This document shows, piece after piece, positions 23,845 to 32,013 of a stretch of DNA of 37,608 bases (the first letter of the stretch is position 1; each line of letters opens with the position of its first letter). The translations under genes were made by a program, and so were the position numbers. The stretch covers positions 1 to 37,608 of the forward strand of contig JBHOQL010000006.1 of assembly GCA_042408195.1 (NCBI GenBank), in the 5' to 3' direction. The notes under the pieces are model-generated. The model searched no databases. It saw only the letters and a list, made by a program, of their open reading frames with translations, and had not been told where the DNA came from. Origin of the DNA: SpSt-600 sp042408195 (GTDB lineage Bacteria > Chloroflexota > Anaerolineae > SpSt-600).

Positions 23845-23994
23845 ATGTTGCTCCGGCGTGAGAAAGGGCAGGGTCTGGTGGAGTATGCTCTCATCCTGGT
23901 GCTGGTGGCCATTGTGGTCATCGCTATCCTGGCTCTCCTGGGCCCGACCATTGGTAACGTCTTCAGCAGGATCATTCAGGCTCTCCAGTTCTAA
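23845..23994 (+). CDS. flp: Flp/Fap-type pilin (49 aa)
   Basis: A tiny pilin gene. It encodes MLLRREKGQGLVEYALILVL followed by a hydrophobic helix VAIVVIAILALLG and PTIGNVFSRIIQALQF, 49 residues in all. The GQGLVEYALIL segment is the classic Flp processing site: prepilin peptidase cuts after Gly, and Glu at +5 of the mature chain aids assembly. A strong GGAGGTGA (23831-23838) precedes ATG. It is the first of a set of Tad-type pseudopilin genes, but no TadA ATPase, TadB/C platform or prepilin peptidase is in the window. A terminator-like hairpin directly after it suggests high-level separate expression of the major pilin. Confidence 0.93.
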   Translation: MLLRREKGQGLVEYALILVLVAIVVIAILALLGPTIGNVFSRIIQALQF

Positions 23995-24027
23995 ATTAGA
24001 GAGCCCACCAGACTACCAAAGATGCAC

Positions 24028-24063
24028 CAGGCCCCGCCTCTGGAAGGTGGGGCCTGTGTGTTT
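24028..24063 (+). terminator. hairpin downstream of flp
   Basis: A twelve-base-pair stem, CAGGCCCCGCCT (24028-24039) with AGGTGGGGCCTG (24045-24056, one G-T pair), a five-base loop, then TGTGTTTA. The stem is strong but the T run weak, so it may act as a terminator or as a 3' stabiliser of the abundant pilin mRNA. Confidence 0.6.
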
Positions 24064-24066
24064 AAA

Positions 24067-24095
24067 TTGCGCAAATTCAAAATTTGTAGTAAAAT
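24067..24095 (+). promoter_or_regulatory. promoter for the tadE genes
   Basis: TTGCGC at 24067-24072, a 17-base spacer and TAAAAT (5 of 6) at 24090-24095. The start near 24102 leaves about six bases before ATG 24108, which has no Shine-Dalgarno site, suggesting a leaderless mRNA. The spacer contains a small palindrome, CAAATT-CAA-AATTTG. Confidence 0.45.
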
Positions 24096-24107
24096 GTTGT
24101 AGTAAAG

Positions 24108-24575
24108 ATGAAGCGGAAGGAAGAGCGAGGTCAAAGTCTTTTAGAGTTCACAGCGGGAGCGGCTTTTCTTCTTCTGGCCTTGATGGTCCTTTTCGAGTTT
24201 GCTATTATCTTCTTCTCTTACCTCAATGTCTTAAGTGCTGCGCGAGCTGGTGCTATTTATGCTTCAAACCATCCTGCATGGCTGCGGCGGGTCCAGCAAC
24301 CAGGATACAACCCAGCGGGAGATCCCGATTACCAGCAATATCACACCAAGATTTACTACGAAGCTCAGGGAGCAGGTCTTGATACGAGGAACCTTGTAAT
24401 TTACCTTCCGGAGATGGACCAAGGTGTGGGAGCAGGGAAACCTGTAAGGGTTAGAGTGACTTATTACCTTTCAACTTTCTTCAGCACGGTAGAATTGCCC
24501 TTCTTCGGTCGTTTCGGTCTGCCGAACCGTTACAGTATAACAGCTCAGGTGACGATGCCCATAAGGGGTGAATGA
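24108..24575 (+). CDS. TadE-like pseudopilin 1
   Basis: A 155-residue membrane-anchored pseudopilin. Residues 1-35 read as a short basic tail, RGQSLLEFTAGAAFLLLALM and a hydrophobic helix, the TadE pattern with cleavage expected after Gly and Glu at +5. A YLNVLSAARAGAIYASNH segment follows the helix, as in the family where this region packs along the pilus. The C-terminal ~100 residues form a small extracellular domain ending in a beta-rich part. Such minor pilins are needed for assembly of Flp pili. The next gene begins three bases after the stop. Confidence 0.88.
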   Translation: MKRKEERGQSLLEFTAGAAFLLLALMVLFEFAIIFFSYLNVLSAARAGAIYASNHPAWLRRVQQPGYNPAGDPDYQQYHTKIYYEAQGAGLDTRNLVIYLPEMDQGVGAGKPVRVRVTYYLSTFFSTVELPFFGRFGLPNRYSITAQVTMPIRGE

Positions 24576-24578
24576 AAG

Positions 24579-25022
24579 ATGACAAAGGGGCAATCCCTTG
24601 TGGAATTTGCGTTCGTTATAGTCTTATTTACGGCTCTGTTAATTGGCGTTGTTGTATTCAGCCTAGTCTTTTACACTTATATCACCCTTGATCATATGGC
24701 CAGAGCGGGGGTTAGTTACATGTTGGATAACGCCCTTACCCTGGCTGAGTGGAACACTCAGCATCCTAATCAGCCCGACAAACCTCTGAAGGATTACATT
24801 AAGTCTTTGGCTGGCTTCCTTAACACCAACGAGCCGTATCCTTTAGAGATAAAAATAAGCCCTCCACCATCTCAGAGGATGCCGGGTGGCTACTTTGAGG
24901 TGAAAGTGTCCTATTATTTTGATTTATTCTCTATAAGCCTGGCAGATCCCTTGAGCGGCAGAGAAATCCAGGTTATAAGGCCGATCAAAATAAGCGCAGC
25001 AGCAGGCTCATTCTTTGAATGA
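24579..25022 (+). CDS. TadE-like pseudopilin 2
   Basis: A 147-residue second pseudopilin with the processing site very near the start: MTKGQSLVEFAFVIVLFTAL. The leader is only four residues. The hydrophobic helix runs to about residue 34, then TYITLDHMARAGVSYMLDNA, equivalent to the post-helix region of the first pseudopilin. The extracellular part is short. Its ATG lies three bases after the upstream stop, with GAATGAAAGATG as a weak ribosome site, so coupled translation is likely. It ends just before the TadG-like gene. Confidence 0.88.
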   Translation: MTKGQSLVEFAFVIVLFTALLIGVVVFSLVFYTYITLDHMARAGVSYMLDNALTLAEWNTQHPNQPDKPLKDYIKSLAGFLNTNEPYPLEIKISPPPSQRMPGGYFEVKVSYYFDLFSISLADPLSGREIQVIRPIKISAAAGSFFE

Positions 25023-25035
25023 GGGGGTGAAAAAC

Positions 25036-27192
25036 ATGCGAAAAGATAAGGGCCAATCAATCTTAATCATAGCGGGGGCAATAGTAGGTATCTTAGCCCT
25101 TTTCGCCTTGGTGATAGACATCGGTAACTACTATGCCCAGCAGCGTATGGTTAAAAATGCCGCTGAAGCAGCTGCCCTTGCCGGGGCACACCGGTTAACT
25201 CAGCAGAATGTCACCAATCAAAACGTCCTTATGGCCGTCCGAGATTACATACAACGCAATGGCCTCTCCTGGGAGAATGACCGCATAGAGGCATATTACT
25301 TGGATCAGAACGGCAACATAATGGGCATGATTCCTGCTAACAATAACCCTCCTCCCTCTGGAGCTAACGGTGTGCTGGTTAGAGCCACCAAAAATTTCGG
25401 CACTTACTTTGCCCGCATTATAGGTTTTAATACCCTCTCGGCTTTAGCTAATGCTAAAGCAACCATCGTCTGTGGTTCCTGTTCTGCTGGCAATCTCTTC
25501 CCGATAGCTGTGAACGATTCAGTCTTTGATAGCACCGGAGGGGTTCCGGTATTTGGATACGACTACATAATATGGGATACAGGTAACCCTCAGGCGCCTG
25601 GAAACTTCGGATGGATAAGGTGGAGGAATCAGAACCCCGATGAGCAGACCCTTGTCCAGAACATGGCTGATACTACTAATAGTGGTAGCTGGAGCGTGGG
25701 GGAGTGGGTTGACGGAACTACCGGCGTTACGTGGGGCAGCGGGGTAAGGGATGAACTGCAGAAGCGCATCGATGGCGTTCGTCCTTCTTCGGTTACCTTG
25801 ATTGTCTACGATCAGAGCAGAGGTCAGGGTGCTAATACTCAATATAGAATTGTAGGCTTCGCCAGGTTCAAGATCAAAGCTTACTGCAGGGGGAAGAGTG
25901 GCTACCCACCTTCCTACAACTGCAACCAGTTTGGCACGAACGATAAGGTAATAGTGGGCACCTTTGAGAGGTGGGCAGAACCCTCCGACTTGGCCGGCTG
26001 CGTCTCCTACGGCGTTTGCGCTGTAAAATCAGGTGAAGGTTCTCCTCCTCCACAGGCCAATAAGAACATTGTGGGAACCGTGGCCATACAGGCGGTTAGG
26101 CTGAACGAGTTCACTCGGGTCGTAACCACAACTCAGCATATTCCGGTGGACGTAGTTCTGGTTATCGATACTTCCGGTAGCATGCTTGACTACTGGGGCA
26201 GCGGTGCTAACTACCAGAGAAAGATCGATACGGCCAAAAACGTCCTTTTAACTTTCCTCAACTACCTGCAACCTGATAAGGGCGACAGAGTTGCGTTGGT
26301 TAAGTTCCCTGAACAGAGCCAAACCTCCCGTTACTCACTGCTCTGTAAGCCAGGACAGACGAGCAGACTCTATGCCGTAGGAAAGGTGGAGGCTGATCTG
26401 ACTGCTAACATCTCCCTCGTGAGGCAGAAAATCCAAAACCTTCAAGCAGATGGCGGCACACCTATAGCTGGTGGCCTTAAGAAAGCTAACGATGTCCTCC
26501 TCAACTCCCCCAACCGTGGTACCAATGTGCCGGTCATAATCTTGGCTTCTGATGGGATCGCCAACTTCCGCATCAACGGGCAGTGGACCGGCTTTGAAGG
26601 TCAAAGCTGGCAGACCAGCCCTCCGTGCAACCAGCCGGCCATTGACGATGCCATAGCTCAGGCCAATGAGAGCAAGAAACCTGCTTCCCAGAACGGGGTG
26701 GGAGCTATCGTCTTCTCCATAGCCATTGGCGATAACTTCCAGTACGACCTGCTTAGGGCCATCGCTTCGCCGGATACTGACCCTTCTAAACCTCACTTCT
26801 TTGTAGCCCCTGGCCCCACGGAATTGGAGCAGATCTATAAGCACATAGCTGAGCGTGTTCAGAACATCTGGAGTGAGGGTTGTTACGTGGAAGAATATCC
26901 TCTCCCCGGCGAAGGGGCCACAGTAATCCTTTACAAGAACGGCCAGGTTTACAGGACCACTACGGCATCAGCGACCGGGGCTTTCCAGTTCATAGGAGTT
27001 GAACCCGGAGTCTATCAGATAGCAGCTTGGCTTGAGAAGGATGGTCTTCGCTACGACATCCTGACGGATTCTCTTGGTGGCAACCCACTCCAGTCGCTGC
27101 CAACCATTGAAATTTCTGATTCTCCTGCCTATGAGGTCAAGAACGTCAATCTCTACCTCAAGAACTCTACTCCACTGAGTTGCCAGCGCTAA
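25036..27192 (+). CDS. TadG-like protein with vWA domain and CnaB-like tail
   Basis: A 718-residue surface protein. I start at ATG 25036, six bases after GAGGGGGTGA; an upstream TTG at 25015 lacks such a site. The N-terminus is a Tad-type anchor: KGQSILIIAGAIVGILALFA, then DIGNYYAQQRMVKNAAEAAA, typical of TadG-like proteins (PF13400-type). Residues ~365-600 are a von Willebrand A domain with a complete metal site: DTSGS in VVLVIDTSGSM near 378, Thr in GGTPIAGGLKKA near 475 and Asp in LASDGIANF near 505. The last ~100 residues look like a CnaB/SdrD-type fold (VILYKNGQVYRTTTASATG, then FIGVEPGVYQIAAW). It is probably a pilus-tip adhesin or assembly factor. Confidence 0.9.
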   Translation: MRKDKGQSILIIAGAIVGILALFALVIDIGNYYAQQRMVKNAAEAAALAGAHRLTQQNVTNQNVLMAVRDYIQRNGLSWENDRIEAYYLDQNGNIMGMIPANNNPPPSGANGVLVRATKNFGTYFARIIGFNTLSALANAKATIVCGSCSAGNLFPIAVNDSVFDSTGGVPVFGYDYIIWDTGNPQAPGNFGWIRWRNQNPDEQTLVQNMADTTNSGSWSVGEWVDGTTGVTWGSGVRDELQKRIDGVRPSSVTLIVYDQSRGQGANTQYRIVGFARFKIKAYCRGKSGYPPSYNCNQFGTNDKVIVGTFERWAEPSDLAGCVSYGVCAVKSGEGSPPPQANKNIVGTVAIQAVRLNEFTRVVTTTQHIPVDVVLVIDTSGSMLDYWGSGANYQRKIDTAKNVLLTFLNYLQPDKGDRVALVKFPEQSQTSRYSLLCKPGQTSRLYAVGKVEADLTANISLVRQKIQNLQADGGTPIAGGLKKANDVLLNSPNRGTNVPVIILASDGIANFRINGQWTGFEGQSWQTSPPCNQPAIDDAIAQANESKKPASQNGVGAIVFSIAIGDNFQYDLLRAIASPDTDPSKPHFFVAPGPTELEQIYKHIAERVQNIWSEGCYVEEYPLPGEGATVILYKNGQVYRTTTASATGAFQFIGVEPGVYQIAAWLEKDGLRYDILTDSLGGNPLQSLPTIEISDSPAYEVKNVNLYLKNSTPLSCQR

Positions 27193-27211
27193 AGACAGCT
27201 CTAGAAGTCAG

Positions 27212-27244
27212 GCCCTCTCTTCCCCATACAGGGGAAGAGAGGGC
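27212..27244 (+). terminator. perfect 14-bp hairpin between tadG-like and giant gene
   Basis: GCCCTCTCTTCCCC (27212-27225) is the exact complement of 27231-27244, with a five-base loop. The following bases are AAATCTTATT, with no T run, so intrinsic termination would be poor. It may protect the upstream mRNA end or attenuate expression of the giant protein, whose ribosome site lies just ten bases later. Confidence 0.6.
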
Positions 27245-27264
27245 AAATCTTATTGGAGGGGTGA

Positions 27265-30200
27265 ATGCGTAAGGGCAGACTGCTTTTCTTCCTCCTGGCA
27301 GAAGCTTTTTTCATGGTGTTAATACTTTTGTTTTTACTCCCTGCTTCGTCTCTTTCCTTTGCCCTAAAAATTAGCGAAGATTCCACGGAAGACTTTGCTG
27401 ATGGCTCCTTCCGCTTCACAGCTCTTACCCCTGAGGGGGGAGTGAGACTCCTTCCCCTGTGGCACGGAGGAGAGTGGAGAACAGATGCTCAGAGTTTGCC
27501 AGAGGCACTGAGCAGTTTGAGTGCAATAGCCTGGCAGGGGAAAATCTTCGTGGTGGGGGGCGATGACCAAAATGGTTGCCGCCGCCGCGAAGTCTACAGC
27601 GCAACCATTAACCCCGATGGCTCCCTCCAGTCCTGGATTACTCTCCCCGAAAGTTCCTGGCTTCCAGATCAAGGGACGCAAGGGCCGGATCAGTGCACTG
27701 GGCTAGGGCACGATGGCCTGAGCAGTGGTGCTCTCGTGCTTTACCCACATTCAGAAACAACTGCTACTCTGTATTACATAGGCGGAATCCGGGAAGATAA
27801 TAGTATTTCCCCTAAAGTCTACATGGCTACGGTGAATGGGGTTACCGGGGAAATAAGCGGGTGGACAGAGACCTCTTCCATCGATCCTCAATCTCAATAT
27901 GGACGCTATTACCACACAGCCCTGATAGTGGAAGGGTTTATATTCGTACTGGGAGGCAACGAAGGGACTAGTGTAAGCGATGCTAACCCAACTGACTGGG
28001 TTTGCAAAGCTCCTATAAACTCCGATGGCTCTTTGGGGGAATGGGCTTGCGAGGAGGGGGAAAAGCTTCCAAGGGCTTTAAGGAACCTGGCCGCCGTTTA
28101 CTACACCGGTGAAATCAGCAGAACCATTTATGTTATAGGCGGGGAAGAGGTTGTAGAAGGTTCTTCTCGGCCAATAGCCGAGGTTTTTTTCGCTGATGTG
28201 ATCACTTCTGCAAACCCACCGACTCCTACTCTTACTATGTGGTTCACTTCTTCCGGAGGCGGTTTGCCTCAGCCCCTCTCTAGCCACGGCGCAGTGGAGG
28301 CAAGGGGTGAGATTTTCCTTACGGGTGGAGAAGTCGGCCCCGGTCAGCAGGTTTCCAACACCGTTCAGCTTGCTCTGGTAGACGAAGAAAGCCCCAACAC
28401 CCGTTTATACGATTGGGGTTCCGGAATCGGGACGTGGGTGGGAGGTCCAATATTGCCCCAGGAACGCTCCCTCCACGCCACTGCTATCTGGCAAAGTTTT
28501 ATATACGTTATAGGTGGAGATGGGCCTGAGAGCCCTCCGCAGAGAAAAAATACAGTTTACAGGGGCAACATAGATCAAGCTGCCACAAGTGAAGCTTATT
28601 ATGCTCCCAAAGGCTTTTACACTTCCAACGCCCTTCATTTTGAGCCGGGAAGGCCCGTTACGGTTACTCAGGTTAAATACAAGGCTTCGATTCCTCCTAC
28701 CACTGGATTGAGGTTCAGACAACGCCATCAGACCGCAAGCGGTTGGAGCGATTGGTCAGGGTGGACCGACCTTTACAGCGGGACCCACACCTTGACCTTA
28801 AATCTCTCTGGAGTCCTCAGGCTCCAATACCAATTGGAGCTCACCAGAGGCCAAGTTATCACCAGCACGCCGGCTTTGGATTGGATTGAATTCTACTACG
28901 AAGTTCCAGACCCTCAGTTGAGCATATCTAAAACTACTTATCTTGGCGTAGCTTCACCGGGAGATATCCTTGATTACATCCTGACCTTCTCTAACACTGG
29001 TGGAGTTGATCTGCCCAGCGCCATAATAACCGAGGAGCTTCCTCCGAATACGGAGTTTGTGGGTTGGGGCTGGTATCCAGCTGGGGGTAATTTCTACACG
29101 AGGACCGTGAGCCTCGGAAGCTATGGCAAGCTGAGCCAAGCTCGCTTCCGCATCAAAGTTGAAGAAGGCATTACTTCTGAATATATTACAAACACGGCCC
29201 TGCTCTCTCACCCGCCCATTACCGACGCTCTGGGTAATGTCTACACCTTCGTACCCGTTTCCGCTACTTACACTATCCAGATCACCGGCGTCCGCTCTCT
29301 GCACAAAGGTGCCCATCCGGAACCGGGGACCACCGTTTACTGGGGGCAGCCTATCACTTACACCATCGTTTTCTCCAACCTCTACCGCACTACTTTCGCC
29401 CGTTTGAACATAACCGACCTGGTAAACCTCAGTTACATTACCGATATTGTCCCCTTTGGAGGAGGGGTTCTGGAAAACGGGGTGATTTCTTGGACTTTGA
29501 ATGATGTAGCCCCCGGACAAACTAAAGAAGTGAGCTTTACCGCCCGCGTGAAGCCAGGTTTGCAAGCTGGCACCTCTATCACTGACGCAGCTCGTTCCCA
29601 GGCCTTCCTTTTTGGCGAGGTCGATCCTGTCCTTTCACAAGTCAGCAATGAGGTTACACACACCGTAAAAGGCACTACGCTTTTCCTTTCCAAGTCCTCA
29701 ACCCCGCCCTCTGGCTCTCCGGTAAGCTGGTACGATAACATTACCTATTCCATCACTGTAACCAACGCTGGCTATTACACATTTACCGTCCTCCTGACCG
29801 ATACCCTTGATACTAATGCGCTTGATTTTGTAAGTGCGCCAGGCGGCTATCACTCTGGCGGCACAATCACTTGGACTGTTGGCCCTCTGGGGCCGAAAGC
29901 CTCGGGGACCGTGACCCTTGTAGCCAGGGTCAAGTGCGGGCTCGGAGGGGGTCGTAAAATTGAAAACATAGCTCGCGCCACGGCTATTCATTCTGATGTT
30001 TTTCTCTCAAACCGCGTTACCCACACTGTGGTTGGCCCACCCGTTCTGGTAGTAGCAAAAGAGGCTTTTCCGCCCTCTGGTTCTTTGGTCCTTCCAGGGA
30101 GCAATATAACCTACACAATCCGCTACACTAACACCGGTTCATCACCGGCCCGGAACGTGGTGATAACAGACCCCCTTGATTCACGGCTTACTCATCTGAG

Positions 30201-32013
30201 CGGAGGGACTAAAGTCGGCGATACTATAAGCTGGACTGTAGCGGCCGTTGGGCCTGGGGCCTCCGGCTTCGTCACCTTCGTAGCCCAGGTAAAGAGTGAG
30301 GCCTCCGGAACCATAACCAATTACGCTTACATTGCGGCAGAATGTCTGGCCGCCGTTCCGAGCAATCCGGTAACCCATACTGTAGCTCCGCTTGCCCCCT
30401 ACCTTGTCATCAGCAAGACCTCTCAGCCTGCGGCCGGAAGCGAGGTTCAGGCCGGCGACCTGATAACTTACTCCATCCGTATAACCAACACGGGTGGGAT
30501 AACGGCTTCCAGCGTTGTGGTCACGGACCCACTGGATGCTAAAGTGGAGTTCGTCTCAGGAAGTCCAGCACCGACCTACAGCGGTGGAGTCCTCATATGG
30601 AATCCTGGGAACCTGAGCTCGGGGGCTTCTGTCGGGCTAACTTTTACTGCCAGGGTTATAACTTGCACCTCGGGGATCATCTCCAACGTTGCTTATGCTA
30701 CCGGACAAGGGCTCGGCCTAACCTCTTCTGGACCCATAACTCACGCTATAGCTGGGTGCCCGGCTCTTTCCGTGAGCAAGGGAGCAGTACCTACTCCAGG
30801 TACTCCCGTTTTCCCCGGTGATTATATAACCTACACCCTTTACTTCACCAACTCAGGAGGCATTGCCAAAAACGTGGTGGTAACGGACCTTCTCCCTGCC
30901 AATGTTGTCCTCGTAGACCCTGGCGGAGCGAGCGTCAGTGGTGGGCTCCTTTCCTGGACGGGGTTTACCCTCGAGAAAGGGGCCTCAGGCCAGAGGAGCT
31001 TTACGGTTCGGGTTGACCCAACCATTGTTCGCTGCCAAGTTTACACTATTACCAACGAATCCTTCGGCGCAGAAGCCCGGGAAACCTACGGAACTTTCGC
31101 CGGTGCAAGAGGAGCAAGAGTCGAGCATCCCGTTGGGTTCATTCCCGACCTCGCTGTCTCGGTGAGCGATGGTAAAGGCTTAATAAGTGCCTCTGAACTT
31201 CTCACTTATACCATCTCTTACTCCAACGTGTGCGGAATTGAAATTGGGAGCGCAATCCTCGGGATAACCCTGAGCGGCGGTCTGAGCGCTGACTCTAACC
31301 CTGGCTGGTCTGGCTCCGGAAATTACTTCACCCACACCGTAGGTCCGATACCAGGAGGCACAGGGGCTGCGGTTAACTTCCGCGCAAAGGTCGCTTCTCA
31401 GCCCCCGAGTAGCGTCGGGGTTACAGTTACCATTTTTACTTCCCAGCCCGAGTGGGATCCGTGGAACAATGTAGCCAGTGATTGGAATGTAACTGGTGGG
31501 GTAGATCTGATAGTAGAAAAGCTGGAGGTTACCCCTGCCGTTGCCCCTATTACCGGCACCATCCGCATTACCGTGACCGTGCTCAATCAGGGCAATCAGT
31601 CCATCGATAGAGACAATATAGGTCTCCTGCTTTACCTCAAGCCTCATCCATCATCTCCACCATCTCGCTCGGGCGATTGGGATGGGATCTTGCAGGCTTG
31701 TCCTGGCAAGGACGAAAACTACTGCTTTGAGTGGATTCCCGGGGTGAACCTCGGACCCAATGGGCCCCGGAAGGTATCCTTTGAAGTGAAACCAGGATTT
31801 AGCACTATTGAGCCTGGGGTTTATGACCTCTACGCTTACATAGATGTTGGCGACTCTTCCTGGCGCGATTTGGGATGCGACGATATAACGGGATGTGTGC
31901 AAGAAGGCTGCGAGGTCAATAACTGGGCGGGGTGGCGCGGTCTGCGGATAACGGGTGAGGAAATGCGAAAAGTTTTCCTCCCTCTGGTCTTGCGGAACTA
32001 CGGGGCACGTTAG
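27265..32013 (+). CDS. giant kelch / DUF11-repeat / CARDB surface protein
   Basis: A 1582-residue secreted protein. The signal sequence is LLFFLLAEAFFMVLILLFLL within the first 30 residues. Residues ~80-445 form a kelch-type propeller (recurring motifs such as GKIFVVGGDD, YYIGGIRED, FIFVLGGNEG, TIYVIGGEE, EIFLTGGEVG, FIYVIGGDG). A short linker domain follows, then seven DUF11-like beta-sandwich repeats starting near 550, 673, 805, 925, 1045, 1166 and 1292; repeats typically show ITYTIxxTNTG and VVITDPLD. A CARDB-like domain starts near 1412 (VDLIVEKLEVTP). The end is KVFLPLVLRNYGAR, a C-terminal motif I associate with secreted Chloroflexota proteins. GGAGGGGTGA precedes ATG 27265. Position after the Tad genes suggests a cell-surface or pilus-linked stalk. 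Its stop overlaps that of the convergent gene. Confidence 0.92.
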   Translation: MRKGRLLFFLLAEAFFMVLILLFLLPASSLSFALKISEDSTEDFADGSFRFTALTPEGGVRLLPLWHGGEWRTDAQSLPEALSSLSAIAWQGKIFVVGGDDQNGCRRREVYSATINPDGSLQSWITLPESSWLPDQGTQGPDQCTGLGHDGLSSGALVLYPHSETTATLYYIGGIREDNSISPKVYMATVNGVTGEISGWTETSSIDPQSQYGRYYHTALIVEGFIFVLGGNEGTSVSDANPTDWVCKAPINSDGSLGEWACEEGEKLPRALRNLAAVYYTGEISRTIYVIGGEEVVEGSSRPIAEVFFADVITSANPPTPTLTMWFTSSGGGLPQPLSSHGAVEARGEIFLTGGEVGPGQQVSNTVQLALVDEESPNTRLYDWGSGIGTWVGGPILPQERSLHATAIWQSFIYVIGGDGPESPPQRKNTVYRGNIDQAATSEAYYAPKGFYTSNALHFEPGRPVTVTQVKYKASIPPTTGLRFRQRHQTASGWSDWSGWTDLYSGTHTLTLNLSGVLRLQYQLELTRGQVITSTPALDWIEFYYEVPDPQLSISKTTYLGVASPGDILDYILTFSNTGGVDLPSAIITEELPPNTEFVGWGWYPAGGNFYTRTVSLGSYGKLSQARFRIKVEEGITSEYITNTALLSHPPITDALGNVYTFVPVSATYTIQITGVRSLHKGAHPEPGTTVYWGQPITYTIVFSNLYRTTFARLNITDLVNLSYITDIVPFGGGVLENGVISWTLNDVAPGQTKEVSFTARVKPGLQAGTSITDAARSQAFLFGEVDPVLSQVSNEVTHTVKGTTLFLSKSSTPPSGSPVSWYDNITYSITVTNAGYYTFTVLLTDTLDTNALDFVSAPGGYHSGGTITWTVGPLGPKASGTVTLVARVKCGLGGGRKIENIARATAIHSDVFLSNRVTHTVVGPPVLVVAKEAFPPSGSLVLPGSNITYTIRYTNTGSSPARNVVITDPLDSRLTHLSGGTKVGDTISWTVAAVGPGASGFVTFVAQVKSEASGTITNYAYIAAECLAAVPSNPVTHTVAPLAPYLVISKTSQPAAGSEVQAGDLITYSIRITNTGGITASSVVVTDPLDAKVEFVSGSPAPTYSGGVLIWNPGNLSSGASVGLTFTARVITCTSGIISNVAYATGQGLGLTSSGPITHAIAGCPALSVSKGAVPTPGTPVFPGDYITYTLYFTNSGGIAKNVVVTDLLPANVVLVDPGGASVSGGLLSWTGFTLEKGASGQRSFTVRVDPTIVRCQVYTITNESFGAEARETYGTFAGARGARVEHPVGFIPDLAVSVSDGKGLISASELLTYTISYSNVCGIEIGSAILGITLSGGLSADSNPGWSGSGNYFTHTVGPIPGGTGAAVNFRAKVASQPPSSVGVTVTIFTSQPEWDPWNNVASDWNVTGGVDLIVEKLEVTPAVAPITGTIRITVTVLNQGNQSIDRDNIGLLLYLKPHPSSPPSRSGDWDGILQACPGKDENYCFEWIPGVNLGPNGPRKVSFEVKPGFSTIEPGVYDLYAYIDVGDSSWRDLGCDDITGCVQEGCEVNNWAGWRGLRITGEEMRKVFLPLVLRNYGAR

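Noticed and set aside
27265..32013. Many short open frames on the opposite strand of the giant gene
   Set aside because: They lack ribosome sites and family matches and arise from the repeat composition of the coding strand.
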